DNA of 64,000 bases from positions 62,001 through 126,000 of the forward strand of contig NZ_PUIA01000074.1 in the NCBI RefSeq assembly GCF_002967715.1. Direction: 5' to 3'. The notes beneath the pieces are model-generated. The model was not told the DNA's origin. It saw nothing but the letters and a program-made list of their open reading frames with translations, and made no database searches. Both the position numbers and the translations under genes were made by a program. Below, piece by piece: positions 37,489 through 48,100 of the stretch. Position 1 is the first letter of the stretch; every line of letters begins with the position of its first letter. The DNA is from Blastopirellula marina (GTDB lineage Bacteria; Planctomycetota; Planctomycetia; Pirellulales; Pirellulaceae).

Positions 37489-38634
37489 ATGTCTGATTTT
37501 CTGCTTGAACCCGATGTTATTTTCTTGAACCACGGCTCGTTCGGGGCCTGTCCGGCGTTGGTGTTCGACAAGTACCAGCACTGGCACCGCCAACTCGAAC
37601 GCCAGCCGGTGCGGTTCCTGCAGCGTGAACTGCCCGGCTTACTAGCCGATGCTCGCCGCCAGCTGGCAGATTACCTGGGAGCACGCTCAACCGAGGTCAC
37701 GTTTGTTGCTAACCCTACGTTCGCTGCTAATACGATCGCGCGTTGTCTTCCTTTGGCCAGTGGGGATGAAGTGCTGATTTCGGATCAGGAATACGGTGCC
37801 TGTCGCTTCGCGTTTCAGTTTGCCGCCCAGCAAAAAGGCTTCCGCATCGTCGAGCAATCGATTCCTCTGCCGGTCGAAACAGACGAGGCGATCGTCGAGG
37901 CCTTCTGGCAAGGCGTCACCAAGAACACCAAGCTGATCTTTATCAGTCACATTACTTCGACCACCGCGCTCACTCTGCCGGTGGCTAAGATCTGCCAGCG
38001 TGCCCGCGAGGCGGGCATTCTGACGATGATCGACGGGGCCCATGCCCCCGGTCAGATCGACATGAACCTGGAGGAGATTGGAGCCGACTTTTATACGGCG
38101 ACATGTCACAAGTGGATGTGTGCCCCCAAGGGTTCCGGCATGTTCTACGTCCGGGAAGACCGTCAGCATCTGATCGATCCGCTGGTCGTCGGCTGGGGAT
38201 GGGGCCCTGAAAAGACCTTCCATCGCGAGAACGACTTCATATCGAACCACGAATGGTTAGGGACTTACGATCCCGCCGCCTACTTGACCGTGCCCACCGC
38301 GATCGATTGGCACAAGACCTACTTCACCCAGGAAGTCCGCCAGCGATCGTGCGACCTGGCGCGGATGGCCGTTGACCTGTCGGCTCAAATCGACGGCATC
38401 GAGCGAGTTCATCCCGATGCGTTCTTTCGCCAGATGGGCCTGATCGATATCACTGCTCATCAGGTCGAAGATCACGTCCAGCTCAAGACGCATCTATACG
38501 ATGCGTACAAAATCGAAGTGCCGGTGATCCGTTGGAAAGATCGCACGCTGATCCGAGTTTCATCGCATGCTTACACGACCGAGCAGCACATCCACACGTT
38601 CGTCCAGGCATTGAAGGAAACCTTCAGCACCTAG
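37489..38634 (+). CDS. PLP-dependent class V aminotransferase/isopenicillin-N-epimerase-like
   Basis: This 381-residue cytosolic PLP enzyme begins with [11 protein letters not shown], typical of the isopenicillin N epimerase/cysteine desulfurase-like branch. The PLP lysine is in [13 protein letters not shown], and the Asp/His that hold the ring nitrogen in [10 protein letters not shown]. The substrate is unknown: amino acid epimerisation, desulfuration or lyase chemistry are all found in this branch. Start at 37489 is preferred over TTG at 37471. It converges with and overlaps by four bases the enolase-superfamily gene, which acts on an imino acid; a functional link is possible. Confidence 0.88.
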   Translation: MSDFLLEPDVIFLNHGSFGACPALVFDKYQHWHRQLERQPVRFLQRELPGLLADARRQLADYLGARSTEVTFVANPTFAANTIARCLPLASGDEVLISDQEYGACRFAFQFAAQQKGFRIVEQSIPLPVETDEAIVEAFWQGVTKNTKLIFISHITSTTALTLPVAKICQRAREAGILTMIDGAHAPGQIDMNLEEIGADFYTATCHKWMCAPKGSGMFYVREDRQHLIDPLVVGWGWGPEKTFHRENDFISNHEWLGTYDPAAYLTVPTAIDWHKTYFTQEVRQRSCDLARMAVDLSAQIDGIERVHPDAFFRQMGLIDITAHQVEDHVQLKTHLYDAYKIEVPVIRWKDRTLIRVSSHAYTTEQHIHTFVQALKETFST

Positions 38635-39734
38635 CAGACATCGACAACCTTCGGTCCGAGAACATCCTCGCGGACTTGAATACCGAGCCCTGGCTGCGTG
38701 GAAGCTTTCATCCGACCGTCAACCCGCTGCGGTGCTCCATCCGCCGTGCTGACGGTGACGTAGCTGTTGAAGTCGGTCGAGGTGAAACGGAACGCTTCCG
38801 GCGTGCTATGGGCCAGGTGAGCGATCGCAGCGGTGGTGATGTCGCCACCCCAGCTATCTTCCAGTGTCATGGCAATGCCGGTCGATACGCATAGGTCGCG
38901 AAGCTGCCGCGTGCGAGTCAGCCCGCCCAGCTTGCTAATTTTCAAGTTCACCACGTCCATGGCGTTGTCGGACTTGGCTCGCAGGAAAGCATGTAGGCTG
39001 TCGATGTTTTCATCCAGCACAAACGGATGATCGGTTTTCTGGCGAACGGTCAAACATTCCTCATACGTTACGCACGGCTGTTCGATGTAGACATCCAGAT
39101 GCTTTACGGCTCGCACGACGCGAATCGCTTCGTGCAGAACCCAGCCGGTGTTGGCATCGGCCACCAGGCGATCGGAAGGGGCCAATACGTTGCGGGTCGC
39201 TTCGATCCGCTCGATGTCGGTGTTAGCGTCGCCCCCCACTTTCAATTGAAACCGGCGGTAGCCTTCTTCGCGGTATTTCGCGACGTTGGCGGCCATCTCG
39301 TCAGGCGGAAGTTGCGAGATAGCCCGGTACAGCTCGACCGACTCGCCGAAGCGCCCGCCAAGCAGTTCGCAGATGGGCAACTGTGTGAACTTCCCCAGGA
39401 TGTCCCAGCAAGCGATGTCGATGCCTGACTTCACGTACGGATGTCCCTTGAGGGCGAAGTCCATCACCTCGTTTAGCTTGGCCGGTTCTCGCGGATCGAG
39501 GCCGATCAAGTGAGGTGCCAGCTCCTTCAGGCCCGCTCGCACGCCGGCCGCGTAGGCAGGCAAATAGACTGGGCCGAGCGGGCAGACCTCGCCGTAGCCG
39601 ATCAGTCCGCATTTGGTCTCGACACCCACAATGGTGGAGTCGAACGTCGAGACTGACTTTCCTTGGGCCCATTTGTAATTCGTTTCGACCAGCGGAAGGT
39701 CGACCTGGTGGGCAAAGATACGTGCGATTTCCAT
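38631..39734 (-). CDS. cis-3-hydroxy-L-proline dehydratase-like enolase-superfamily enzyme
   Basis: This 367-residue enzyme of the mandelate racemase/muconate lactonising subgroup shows strong resemblance to cis-3-hydroxy-L-proline dehydratases. Similar segments include [34 protein letters not shown] and [10 protein letters not shown]. Metal ligands are in [14 protein letters not shown] and VLDENID; catalytic lysines in FQLKVGG and NLKISKLGG. The product would be a pyrroline-carboxylate, feeding proline metabolism. A 4-hydroxyproline betaine epimerase is the main alternative. The ATG at 39734 gives the family's usual length; a TTG at 39821 would add 29 residues. It is divergent from a PAS-AraC regulator, which probably controls it. 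Confidence 0.85.
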   Translation of the reverse strand: MEIARIFAHQVDLPLVETNYKWAQGKSVSTFDSTIVGVETKCGLIGYGEVCPLGPVYLPAYAAGVRAGLKELAPHLIGLDPREPAKLNEVMDFALKGHPYVKSGIDIACWDILGKFTQLPICELLGGRFGESVELYRAISQLPPDEMAANVAKYREEGYRRFQLKVGGDANTDIERIEATRNVLAPSDRLVADANTGWVLHEAIRVVRAVKHLDVYIEQPCVTYEECLTVRQKTDHPFVLDENIDSLHAFLRAKSDNAMDVVNLKISKLGGLTRTRQLRDLCVSTGIAMTLEDSWGGDITTAAIAHLAHSTPEAFRFTSTDFNSYVTVSTADGAPQRVDGRMKASTQPGLGIQVREDVLGPKVVDVC

Positions 39735-39894
39735 GAGGAGGCTTTCTAGGCGATGAGGCGGCACACCTGTGTGGGTGGCTATTTTGTACGCTCTGGTTCC
39801 AAGGTAAGCTTGAGTCGGCAATTCATGTAGTAGTTTTCACCCCTATCATAGCGTTGTGGCGAGTTTGAATCTTGGTAATGGATGGTAGTTCCGC

Positions 39895-40647
39895 GTGAAT
39901 CCGCGCACAAAAATGCTCGAAGCGATCACCTCGCAAAGCATCCGTAGCGTTGACGTCGGATTGCTGGCCGAGCTGTTTGATAGCACACACGACATGGCGT
40001 TCTTCGTGAAGGACGCCCAGGGGCGCTACGTGGCCGTGAACGACTCGCTGGTGCAGCGTCATGGCTGGCGCGAGAAACGCGACGTGCTCGGCAAGCGATC
40101 GTCCGATATCTGCGAAGGAGAGCTGGGGACGATTCCCTCGCAACAAGATCAGCGAGTACTGAAGACCGGCAAGGCTTTGCTCAACCAGTTGGAAATGCAG
40201 TGGTATCGTCCGCCGGTGATGACCTGGTGCCTGACCACCAAGCTGCCGATGCGCGATGTCAAGGGAAAGATCGTCGGCCTGATCGGCTTTTCCAAAGACG
40301 TCAAAGCACAGGTCGAACCCGACGAAATCCCAGCTGCGTTCGCCAGCGCGCTGGCGGAGTTCGAACAAGAATTGTCCCCTGAGGTCACGCCGTTATGGTT
40401 TGCCGAAAGGTGCCAACTATCGGCCCGGCGACTGGCCAGCCTGACTAGGAAGGTGTTCGACTTAACGCCAGGACAATTCATTGCAAAAATAAGAATAGAT
40501 ACAGCTACCAGGCTGCTCCGCGAGACCGACCTGTCCGTTTCGGAGGTAGCTCATCGGTGTGGCTATTACGACCACAGTGCGTTTACCCGGGCGTTCCGCA
40601 AAGCGACCGGCACCACCCCCAGGTCGTTTCGACAACTGGCAACCTGA
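39895..40647 (+). CDS. AraC-family regulator with N-terminal PAS domain
   Basis: This 250-residue protein starts with GTG. A PAS domain occupies about 20-140 (STHDMAFFVKDAQGRYVAVN, MRDVKGKIVGLIGFSKDV), and an AraC helix-turn-helix covers about 150-248 (LTPGQFIAKIRIDTATRLLR, LSVSEVAHRCGYYDHSAFTR, ending TPRSFRQ). It is divergent from the hydroxyproline-dehydratase-like gene with 160 bp between them, and 140 bp upstream of the aminopeptidase P gene. The layout suggests that it senses an amino-acid-derived ligand and controls one or both neighbours. Confidence 0.9.
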   Translation: MNPRTKMLEAITSQSIRSVDVGLLAELFDSTHDMAFFVKDAQGRYVAVNDSLVQRHGWREKRDVLGKRSSDICEGELGTIPSQQDQRVLKTGKALLNQLEMQWYRPPVMTWCLTTKLPMRDVKGKIVGLIGFSKDVKAQVEPDEIPAAFASALAEFEQELSPEVTPLWFAERCQLSARRLASLTRKVFDLTPGQFIAKIRIDTATRLLRETDLSVSEVAHRCGYYDHSAFTRAFRKATGTTPRSFRQLAT

Positions 40648-40787
40648 ACGGCGGTTTTAACGTTGCCACGACAGAATTTTCCAAGTTATGCGCAATTCTC
40701 AGGCTCCGCGCAATTCGGTGCCAAGTATTGTGACTGCAAACAAAATAGAATGAAGCGAAAATTGGCTTCACCAAGGAATAGGAATCT

Positions 40788-42089
40788 ATGCGACACCAAG
40801 CTCTCGACTCGAAGCTCTTCATTGATAACCGGGCCAAACTGACCAGCCTGCTTCCCAAAAACTCGCTGGCGGTTGTCAACGCCAATGACGTGTTGCCGAC
40901 CAATGCGGATGGCAGCCTGAAGTTGGTTCCCAATGCCGACCTCTTCTATCTTTCGGGCATCGAACAGGAAGAATCGATCCTGATGCTGTATCCGGATGCC
41001 TTCGAGCCAAAGAACCGGGAAGTGCTGTTCCTTCGTGAACCGACCGAACTGCTGCAGATCTGGGAAGGAACCAAGCTGACCCAGGAGCGTGCTACCGAGA
41101 TTTCTGGGATTCCAACAGTGAAATGGTTGAAGGACTTCCCGCTAGCACTCCGCGATGCGATGCTCAGCGCGGACGAAGTGTTCCTTAATTCCAACGAACA
41201 TCGCCGGGCTGCTGTCACCGTTGAAACCCGCGACGAACGCTTCGTTGAGCAATGCAAACGCGATTACCCGCTGCATACCTATCGCCGTCTGGCTCCGCTG
41301 CTGCATAAGCTGCGGGCCGTGAAGTCGGATCTCGAAGTCGACCTGATCAAGAAGGCGATCGAGATCACAGATAAGGGCTTTCATCGCCTGCTGCATTTCC
41401 TGAAGCCCGGGGTAACCGAGTTTGAAATCGAGGCAGAGCTGATCCACGAATACACCCGCAACCGTGGTGCGTTTGCTTACACGCCGATCGTGGCTTCCGG
41501 TAAGAACGCGTGCGGTTTGCACTACATCGATAACGATCAGGTCTGCCAGGATGGTGACCTGGTGCTGGTCGACACGGGATCGAACTACGGCAATTACAAC
41601 TCTGACCTAACGCGCACCGTGCCGGTCAATGGAAAGTTCACCAAGCGGCAGCGCGACGTGTACGATGCCGTCTTACGCGTAATGCGGGCGTCAATCGCCG
41701 GGGCGGTTGTCGGCAAGGCGCATCGCGACTGGCAGCACGAAGCACAGCTGATGATGAATGACGAACTGCTCGGCCTGGGCCTGATTACCAAGGAGCAAAT
41801 CGCCGAGCATACCCGCGAGAAGCCGGCGTGCAAGAAGTACTTCATGCACGGTCTGGGACACCCGATGGGCCTGGATGTGCACGATGTCGCACCGCTCGAT
41901 GCTCCGTTCGCCCCAGGCTGGGTGCTGACGGTGGAACCAGGCATTTATCTGCCTGACGAAGGGTTCGCCGTGCGTCTGGAGAATGATATCTTGATCACCG
42001 AGGATGGTCCGGTCGACTTGATGAAAGACATTCCGGTCGAAGCCGATCACATCGAATCGATCATGCAGGAAGCGACAGCCGCCCGGTAA
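40788..42089 (+). CDS. Aminopeptidase P family metallopeptidase (Xaa-Pro)
   Basis: This 433-residue cytosolic M24B peptidase removes an N-terminal residue before proline. It has an AMP_N domain (LFYLSGIEQEESILMLYPDA) and a pita-bread catalytic domain with all five metal ligands: Asp in LVDTGSNYG, Asp in NSDLTRT, His in HGLGHPMGLDVHD, Glu in TVEPGIYLP and Glu in VRLENDILI. The size is normal for the family. It ends 5 nt before a converging outer-membrane protein gene. Its position near a hydroxyproline-type enzyme suggests a shared role in use of proline-rich peptides, though the gene is also a common housekeeping enzyme. Confidence 0.94.
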   Translation: MRHQALDSKLFIDNRAKLTSLLPKNSLAVVNANDVLPTNADGSLKLVPNADLFYLSGIEQEESILMLYPDAFEPKNREVLFLREPTELLQIWEGTKLTQERATEISGIPTVKWLKDFPLALRDAMLSADEVFLNSNEHRRAAVTVETRDERFVEQCKRDYPLHTYRRLAPLLHKLRAVKSDLEVDLIKKAIEITDKGFHRLLHFLKPGVTEFEIEAELIHEYTRNRGAFAYTPIVASGKNACGLHYIDNDQVCQDGDLVLVDTGSNYGNYNSDLTRTVPVNGKFTKRQRDVYDAVLRVMRASIAGAVVGKAHRDWQHEAQLMMNDELLGLGLITKEQIAEHTREKPACKKYFMHGLGHPMGLDVHDVAPLDAPFAPGWVLTVEPGIYLPDEGFAVRLENDILITEDGPVDLMKDIPVEADHIESIMQEATAAR

Positions 42090-42094
42090 TTCTC

Positions 42095-43282
42095 TTACAG
42101 CTGAAAACCGAAGGAAGCGTTGAAGCCGAAGAAGCCAACGCTTCCGTCTTCGCTGGTTGCATTGCCGGCGTCTCCCCAGGTCTGACCTTCCAGGGCCACG
42201 CTGCCAAAGGGTTGCCAGCACTGTCGCTTGCAGCCTGTCCAGCGGAGGCCTAGCTCGATCTCACCGATCGTCATCACTTCATCACGGCTGGTGGAAGTCG
42301 TGGTGGTGAAGGGGGTGGTCAGGTCAAGGTCTTCGCCAGCGGTCAAGGTGCTTGTCGCTTCGCCGAATAAAAGCGAGCCGCGAGCTTCCGAGAAAAGTTC
42401 GATGCGGGTAGCAACCGGAACCGAAGCATACATGCCCATTGTAGGACCGATGCCAGACATGCCGTGCTGGTAATCGATTTGGCCGGTGAGGGTCCCCGAA
42501 GCGTTGCTCGTTTGGGCGAGGTACTTCTGATCGATCTCAGCATAACGTAAGCCGCCAAACGCACCGATTCTCCAGCGCGAAAGACAGAACTGACGCGTAA
42601 CGTCGAGATCAATCGAGTAGGCCGTCAGACCGGTGCCTGCTTGAAATGTGCTTCCTGGAACGGTGGTCGAGATATCGACCGAGCCAAACGAAGGAGGCGT
42701 GATCGAGCCAAAGCCGTTTGCAGGCGGCTGGGCGGTCAGCACCGAAGGATCGTTATCGAAATGCCACCAGGTGGCCCGCAGTCCAATCTCTTCCCCTTGC
42801 AAACCAAGGAATACCCGCGGGGCAAACTGCATGTCGTAGGTGAAATCGACATCGGTGTAATTCTCGAAGCTAGTCCCGTCGGACTCCATCAACGTATACG
42901 CCGGATTGGAGGTGAAGTGAGGCTTGAGGAAGGTCGCCTCGAAGCCGGCAAACCAGTGGGCTTCACAGCAATTAGAATCGCACGACTGGTAGCCCATTGG
43001 CATAGGTGCCGAGTCCATGAATACTTCCGATTCGAGAACCGACTCGGAGGCCATGCTGGTGGTCATCTCGACATGCGAGACAGGACGAACCGTCTGAGGG
43101 ACGTCCTGCGGCGGCATGGGCCGGGCAACCATTTGATTGGCTGACGCAGGCCTGCCCGCAGTAACTGGCCGACTGGCGGCCGACGTCGGACGGACCTCGG
43201 CATGGGCGCTGAGTACCAGTGGCGAAGCGATAGCCGCGAGTTGAAACAGAGCGGCAACTGCTAGCGTTTGAATTGACATCAT
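42095..43282 (-). CDS. Outer-membrane beta-barrel protein (Lpg1974-like)
   Basis: This 395-residue protein has a signal peptide (about 1-28), a Pro/Ala-rich region, and a predicted beta barrel from about residue 105 (CEAHWFAGFEATFLKPHF) to the C-terminal strand FFGFNASFGFQL. Alternating hydrophobic strands and the motif EIGLRATWWHFDN suggest the Lpg1974 pore-forming family, common in planctomycetes. The segment with DSNCCEAHW carries a Cys pair that could be disulphide bonded. No partner genes indicate its substrate. Confidence 0.72.
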   Translation of the reverse strand: MMSIQTLAVAALFQLAAIASPLVLSAHAEVRPTSAASRPVTAGRPASANQMVARPMPPQDVPQTVRPVSHVEMTTSMASESVLESEVFMDSAPMPMGYQSCDSNCCEAHWFAGFEATFLKPHFTSNPAYTLMESDGTSFENYTDVDFTYDMQFAPRVFLGLQGEEIGLRATWWHFDNDPSVLTAQPPANGFGSITPPSFGSVDISTTVPGSTFQAGTGLTAYSIDLDVTRQFCLSRWRIGAFGGLRYAEIDQKYLAQTSNASGTLTGQIDYQHGMSGIGPTMGMYASVPVATRIELFSEARGSLLFGEATSTLTAGEDLDLTTPFTTTTSTSRDEVMTIGEIELGLRWTGCKRQCWQPFGSVALEGQTWGDAGNATSEDGSVGFFGFNASFGFQL

Positions 43283-43402
43283 CCAATGACCTTGCGAAAT
43301 CCATTTAGCGAGGGGGATTGCTTGCAGTAGTTAGTTGTCGGCAATCTAGGAGGAATGCTTCAACTTTTCTGATTGGAATGAGTTTTCCGCCTGGCGGCAT
43401 TG

Positions 43403-44938
43403 CTAGCTGGTGCCGCCGACGGTCACCGTGAACTCTTCCGAGTCGGCTAGCGGTGGTTCCCCATCATCGATCACCAGCACCCCGAACGTAACGCTCTGCC
43501 CGGCGAAATCGGCGGTAGGCGTCCAGCGGATGATGGCCATGTTGTTGTTCACCTTTTCAATGGTGGCACCAGACGGCGAATTCTCTGGATCGAGAATGTA
43601 AGTCAGAATGTCCCCGTCGTTCTCGTCGAACGCAGTTACCTCGACGATCATCTCTTCCCCTACGGTCGCCGTTTGCTCGGGAATCGGGGTGATGTCGGGG
43701 GCGATGTTCACTTCATCGAATAGGAAGCACGCCAGGTAGGTCCCGTCGTGGTCGACCGGTCCGTCACCTCCCCAGGTAATTGCGATCGCGTTGTCGACGG
43801 CCACGGCCGAAGGAGTCCGTTGATGCCCGAACTGGTCGTTGGCTGTATTCGCGTTGACGAAGAATTCGTCGGATGGATTTACGTTGCTGTCGCTGAAGTC
43901 GACAACGGTCGCTTTCACGTTCCAACCGGTTCCGTCGGCGATACCGTTGGTCCAGGTGGCGACCAGCTGGCCACCGTCGATCTGAGCCAAGGCAACTTCC
44001 AGCTGGTTGCCTGTGCTGATGCTGTTGACCTGCAGCTCCTGCCCAACCAGGCCGTCGGAAGGATCGATCTGTTGAGCGAAAATGCCCCAGCCGTCGCCAT
44101 CTTGATTGCGGCTCTGCCAGGCAACCGTAAATGCCTGGCCCGAGTCGATCACCGTTGCCCCAGACTGTGAAGCGACGGTACTGCTGTTGACCAGGAATTC
44201 GATACCAATCTTGCTGCCGTTGGCCGATAGTCGCTGGGCATATACACCCCAGTCGCTGCCATCCTGATGCCGGCTACTCCAGGTTACCAACGCGACGTCG
44301 CTGCTGTTGATAGCGATGTCAGGCAGGGCTTGCTCTTGGGAAGTGGTCGTGTTGACCAGGATCTCGCCGGTCAGGGACTGGCCATTGGAATCGAATCGAC
44401 GATAGAAGATCCCGTCGAAGTCGCCGACTCCCACCCCTTGCCACACGAAGGAGGCTGATCCATCCGAAGCAACGGCCACGGCTGGGTTCTCTTGCCCGCC
44501 GCCGGTGGTTTGATTGATAAGCACTTCGCCGGTGACTGGGTTGCCGCTGCTGTCGTACCACCGGGCGAAAATGCCTTCGCGATCGCCCGCTCCGCGACCT
44601 TGCCACACAATCACAAACCCGCTTTCGGGAAGCATCGCCACGGAAGCATTTGCCTGGATACCGGCGACCGTTTCATTCACCAGCTGAGAGGTACCAGTGG
44701 GAACACCTTCGGAGTCGAGCAGTCGAAAGAAGACGCCATCTTGATCCCCGCTTCCGCGGCCAGCGTAGACCGTTACATGTTGGCCACTACCGGATGCCGC
44801 AATAGCTCCTTCGGTCTGCACAAATTGATCGCCGATGATGACGTCGTTGACCAGTTGTTCCGTGCCAACCGCATTGGCCGTCAGGGTGATGCGACCCTCG
44901 AGCACTTCGCAAAAATGTTTTCTTAAACGGACAGCCAT
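43403..44938 (-). CDS. Surface protein with repeats and a C-terminal Ig-like domain
   Basis: This 511-residue protein begins MAVRLRKHFCEVLEGRITLTAN, carrying the LE-x-R motif seen at the start of many planctomycete exported giants. Seven or more units of about 50 residues follow, with the pattern VIVWQGRGAGDREGIFARWY / GVGVGDFDGIFYRRFD, suggesting a beta-propeller or repeat solenoid. The last 100 residues (DITPIPEQTATVGEEMIVEV, TADFAGQSVTFGV, EFTVTV) form a putative Ig/cadherin-like domain like those in the next gene. It is probably a secreted or cell-surface protein. Partner and ligand are unknown. Confidence 0.82.
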   Translation of the reverse strand: MAVRLRKHFCEVLEGRITLTANAVGTEQLVNDVIIGDQFVQTEGAIAASGSGQHVTVYAGRGSGDQDGVFFRLLDSEGVPTGTSQLVNETVAGIQANASVAMLPESGFVIVWQGRGAGDREGIFARWYDSSGNPVTGEVLINQTTGGGQENPAVAVASDGSASFVWQGVGVGDFDGIFYRRFDSNGQSLTGEILVNTTTSQEQALPDIAINSSDVALVTWSSRHQDGSDWGVYAQRLSANGSKIGIEFLVNSSTVASQSGATVIDSGQAFTVAWQSRNQDGDGWGIFAQQIDPSDGLVGQELQVNSISTGNQLEVALAQIDGGQLVATWTNGIADGTGWNVKATVVDFSDSNVNPSDEFFVNANTANDQFGHQRTPSAVAVDNAIAITWGGDGPVDHDGTYLACFLFDEVNIAPDITPIPEQTATVGEEMIVEVTAFDENDGDILTYILDPENSPSGATIEKVNNNMAIIRWTPTADFAGQSVTFGVLVIDDGEPPLADSEEFTVTVGGTS

Positions 44939-45090
44939 AACGAGATTCGCGGAATAAAAGGGGGATAAACGTGATATCCATCATAGTTAGAGAAACTTCC
45001 CCAGGGGCATCGGATATCAATTGAAGGAAAGTTTTTGCGCGATTCCTAGCTCACGCTTCGGGTTCCCTTGAAGGGAGTGCTTGGCCAGGA

Positions 45091-45130
45091 AAAAAAGGAC
45101 AGCCGAGAAACGAAACCTTTCTCGGCTGTC
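45091..45130 (-). terminator. Intrinsic terminator of the cadherin-like gene
   Basis: Perfect 13-bp stem (gacagccgagaaa/tttctcggctgtc) followed on the minus strand by a T-run (positions 45091-45096). It lies 31 nt past the stop of the 45162 gene. Confidence 0.92.
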
Positions 45131-45161
45131 TGATTGAATGCGTTGGATACCAGGCAAACGA

Positions 45162-48100
45162 TTAGATCTCGTCCAGCAAGCCTAGCAGGGCCATGTCGTT
45201 CATGTCGGAATCGACCGGTTCTCCTTCAATCGCGGCTGCTGCGGGATCGACAACGGTCAAAGTGAACGTTTCCTGATCAGGCAGGCCTTCGCCATCGACT
45301 ACGATAATTGTGATGGTGTATGTTCCGGTTTGTGTTGGAGTCCAACTGAACGTTCCGCCAGCGGAGAAGGGGGAGGTGATCGTTGGTTGGGCGATCTCTA
45401 CCGGAATGCCGCTGCCGTCCAGGTCGAGGAAGATGATCAAGTCTTCCGGGGGATCATCGGGGTCAACTACCGTCACGTTGAACGTTACTTCGGTGTCGAC
45501 ATCCACTTCGACAGGCGAACCACTGTCGAACGGAGTTGGCAAGGTTAGTTGCGGCGAATCGTTGACGGCTTCAACCGAGACCGTAATTGTTGCCGTACCG
45601 CTGTCGTTCAAACCATCGTTCACGATCACCTCGATCGCACGGTCGGTCGTATCGGGATCTTCCGAAACGTTGTCGTAGGTCAGCGTGCGGATTACCTGCT
45701 GGTAATTCGCAAGCGTATCGCTTCCACTGAGCGTAAGGATACCGGTCGCGGAATCGTATAACGCGGTGATCGAAGTACCGGTGACGTCGACGGCCAAAAA
45801 CTCGTCGTCGGTGTTGATCAGGTTGGTAAGTGTGATCGTCGCCGAATCAAGATTCGTGCTGTCCGCATCGGTCACAGTAGCGGTGACATCCACCACGCTG
45901 ATAGGGCCGTCCCCTTCGACAAACGACGTGGCGAAATCAATGCCGGTGCCGTCACCGTTGAGATCAACCTCAGGCGGGTCGGTCAGAAGGGTCACGGTGA
46001 ACGTTTCCGAATCGGCCAGCGGGGAGGTTGGGTCGTCGTCGGTCACGATCACGATGAACGTGAAGGGCCCGGCACCATCGCTGACCGACGGCGTCCAGCT
46101 AATCACCGCGGTCGTGTCGCTGGTCTTGGTGATGGTAGCAAATTCAGGAATGTTCGCACCGGCCCCATTGCGATCAAGCTGGAAGGTGAGGACGTCCCCT
46201 TCCGGATCGGTGGCGGTAACGGTGATCTCAAACAGCGTGTCGAGCTGGGCCGTTTGGTCTGCGATCGGTTCCAGGTTTGGTGGATCGTTGACCCCTTCAA
46301 CCGAGACCGTGATCGTTGCCGTAACGCTATCGTTCAGGCCGTCGTTGACGATCACTTCAATCGCCCGGTCGGTCGTATCGGGGTTCTCCGAAACGTTGTC
46401 GTACGTCAGCGTACGGATGACTAGCTCGTAGTTGGCAACGGTGTCGGTACCGCTGAGGGTGAGGATACCCGTTGCCGAGTCGTATACAGCGGTAATCGAA
46501 GTGCCGGTGGTGTCTACCGCCAGGAATTCGTCGTCGGTGTCGATCAGGTTGGTCAACGTGATCGTCGCTGATTCCAGATTGGTGCTGTCCGCATCGGTCA
46601 CGGTAGCGGTGGCGTCGACCACGCTGGTCGGGCCATCCCCTTCGGTGAAGGAAGCCGTGAAGTCGATGCCGCTGCCATCCCCATTCAGGTCGACCGCAGG
46701 GTCTTCTGTCAGCAGTGTGACGGTAAACGTTTCCGAGTCAGCCAGCGGAGTGGTTGGGTCGTCGTCGGTCACGATCACGATGAACGTGAAGGGCCCGGCA
46801 CCATCGCTGACCGATGGCGTCCAGCTAATCACCGCGGTCGTGTCGCTGGTCTTGGTGATGGTAGCAAATTCAGGAATGTTCGCACCGGCCCCATTGCGAT
46901 CAAGCTGGAAGGTGAGGACGTCTCCTTCCGGATCGGTGGCGGTAACAGTGATCTCAAACAGCGTGTCGAGCTGGGCCGTTTGGTCTGCGACCGGTTCCAG
47001 GTTCGGTGGATCGTTGACCCCTTCAATGGAAATGGTAATCGTCGCCGTTGCACTATCGTCGGCTCCGTTGTTGACGATTACTTCGACGATGCGGTCGGTT
47101 TCATCGGGGTTTTCGGAGGTGTTGTCGTAGGTCAGCGTGGAAATCACCAGCTGATAATTGGCCAACGTATCGCTACCGGTCAGGGTCAGAACGCCGCTGG
47201 CCTGATCATAGCTGGCGACGATGGAGGTTCCCGTAGTGTCGACGGCTAGAGACTCCGCGGAGGTGTCTACTACGTTGGTTAATGTAATCGTTGCCGACTC
47301 GAGGTTGGTGTCGTCGACGTCATCGACCAGAACGCCAGCGTCCACAATCGCGATGGGGCCGTCTCCTTCGGTGAATGATGCCGAGAAGTCGATGCCGCTT
47401 CCTTCCCCATTCAAGTCGACGGTGGGGGCATCGTTGACGGAGACGACGGAAATCGTAGAAACGACAAGCGGGCTGCTCAGGCCGCCATCGTTGACCGAGA
47501 TTTGAATCGTGCGATCGAGAACTGTTGGATCATCCGAAGTGTTGTTATAGGTGAGCGATTTTAGTACTAACTCGTAGTTGGCCAGCGTATCGGATCCGGT
47601 CAGAGTCAGTTCACCGGTCGCCGAGTTATAGCTGGAAGCAGTGATCGACGTGCCGGTGGTATCGACAGCCAGGATTTCGTCCACCCCATCTTGAATGTTC
47701 GTCAGCACGATCGTGGCCGATTCGAGGTTCGTGCTGTCGAGATCGGTGATCGTGAGCGATGACGATGTTGCCGCAACGGGACCCCCATCTTCGGTGAATA
47801 CGCCTGAGAAACCAACGCCAGCGGCCGGACCGTTCAGGTCGACGGATGGTGCTTGATCGCCGGTTGCCGAGACAATGACGGTCAGGAATTCAACGTCTGC
47901 TAAAGCGGGAGGCCCCTGGTCGATGGCAATGACTGGGATCCGGAAGGTTCCAACCTGGTCGGCGGTTGGGGTCCAGCTGAATACGCCGCCGGTGGTGATC
48001 TTCGCCCCGACCGGAGTGTCGGTACCCACGTCTGGATCGAGCACCAGGCGAATCGTATCGCCGGTTGGATTGTCGTTGATGTCTAAGTCGATGGCCGTGG

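Noticed and set aside
45766-47130. Two long plus-strand ORFs that repeat each other opposite the cadherin-like gene
   Set aside because: They mirror the repeats of the real gene; codon bias on the opposite strand explains the openness.
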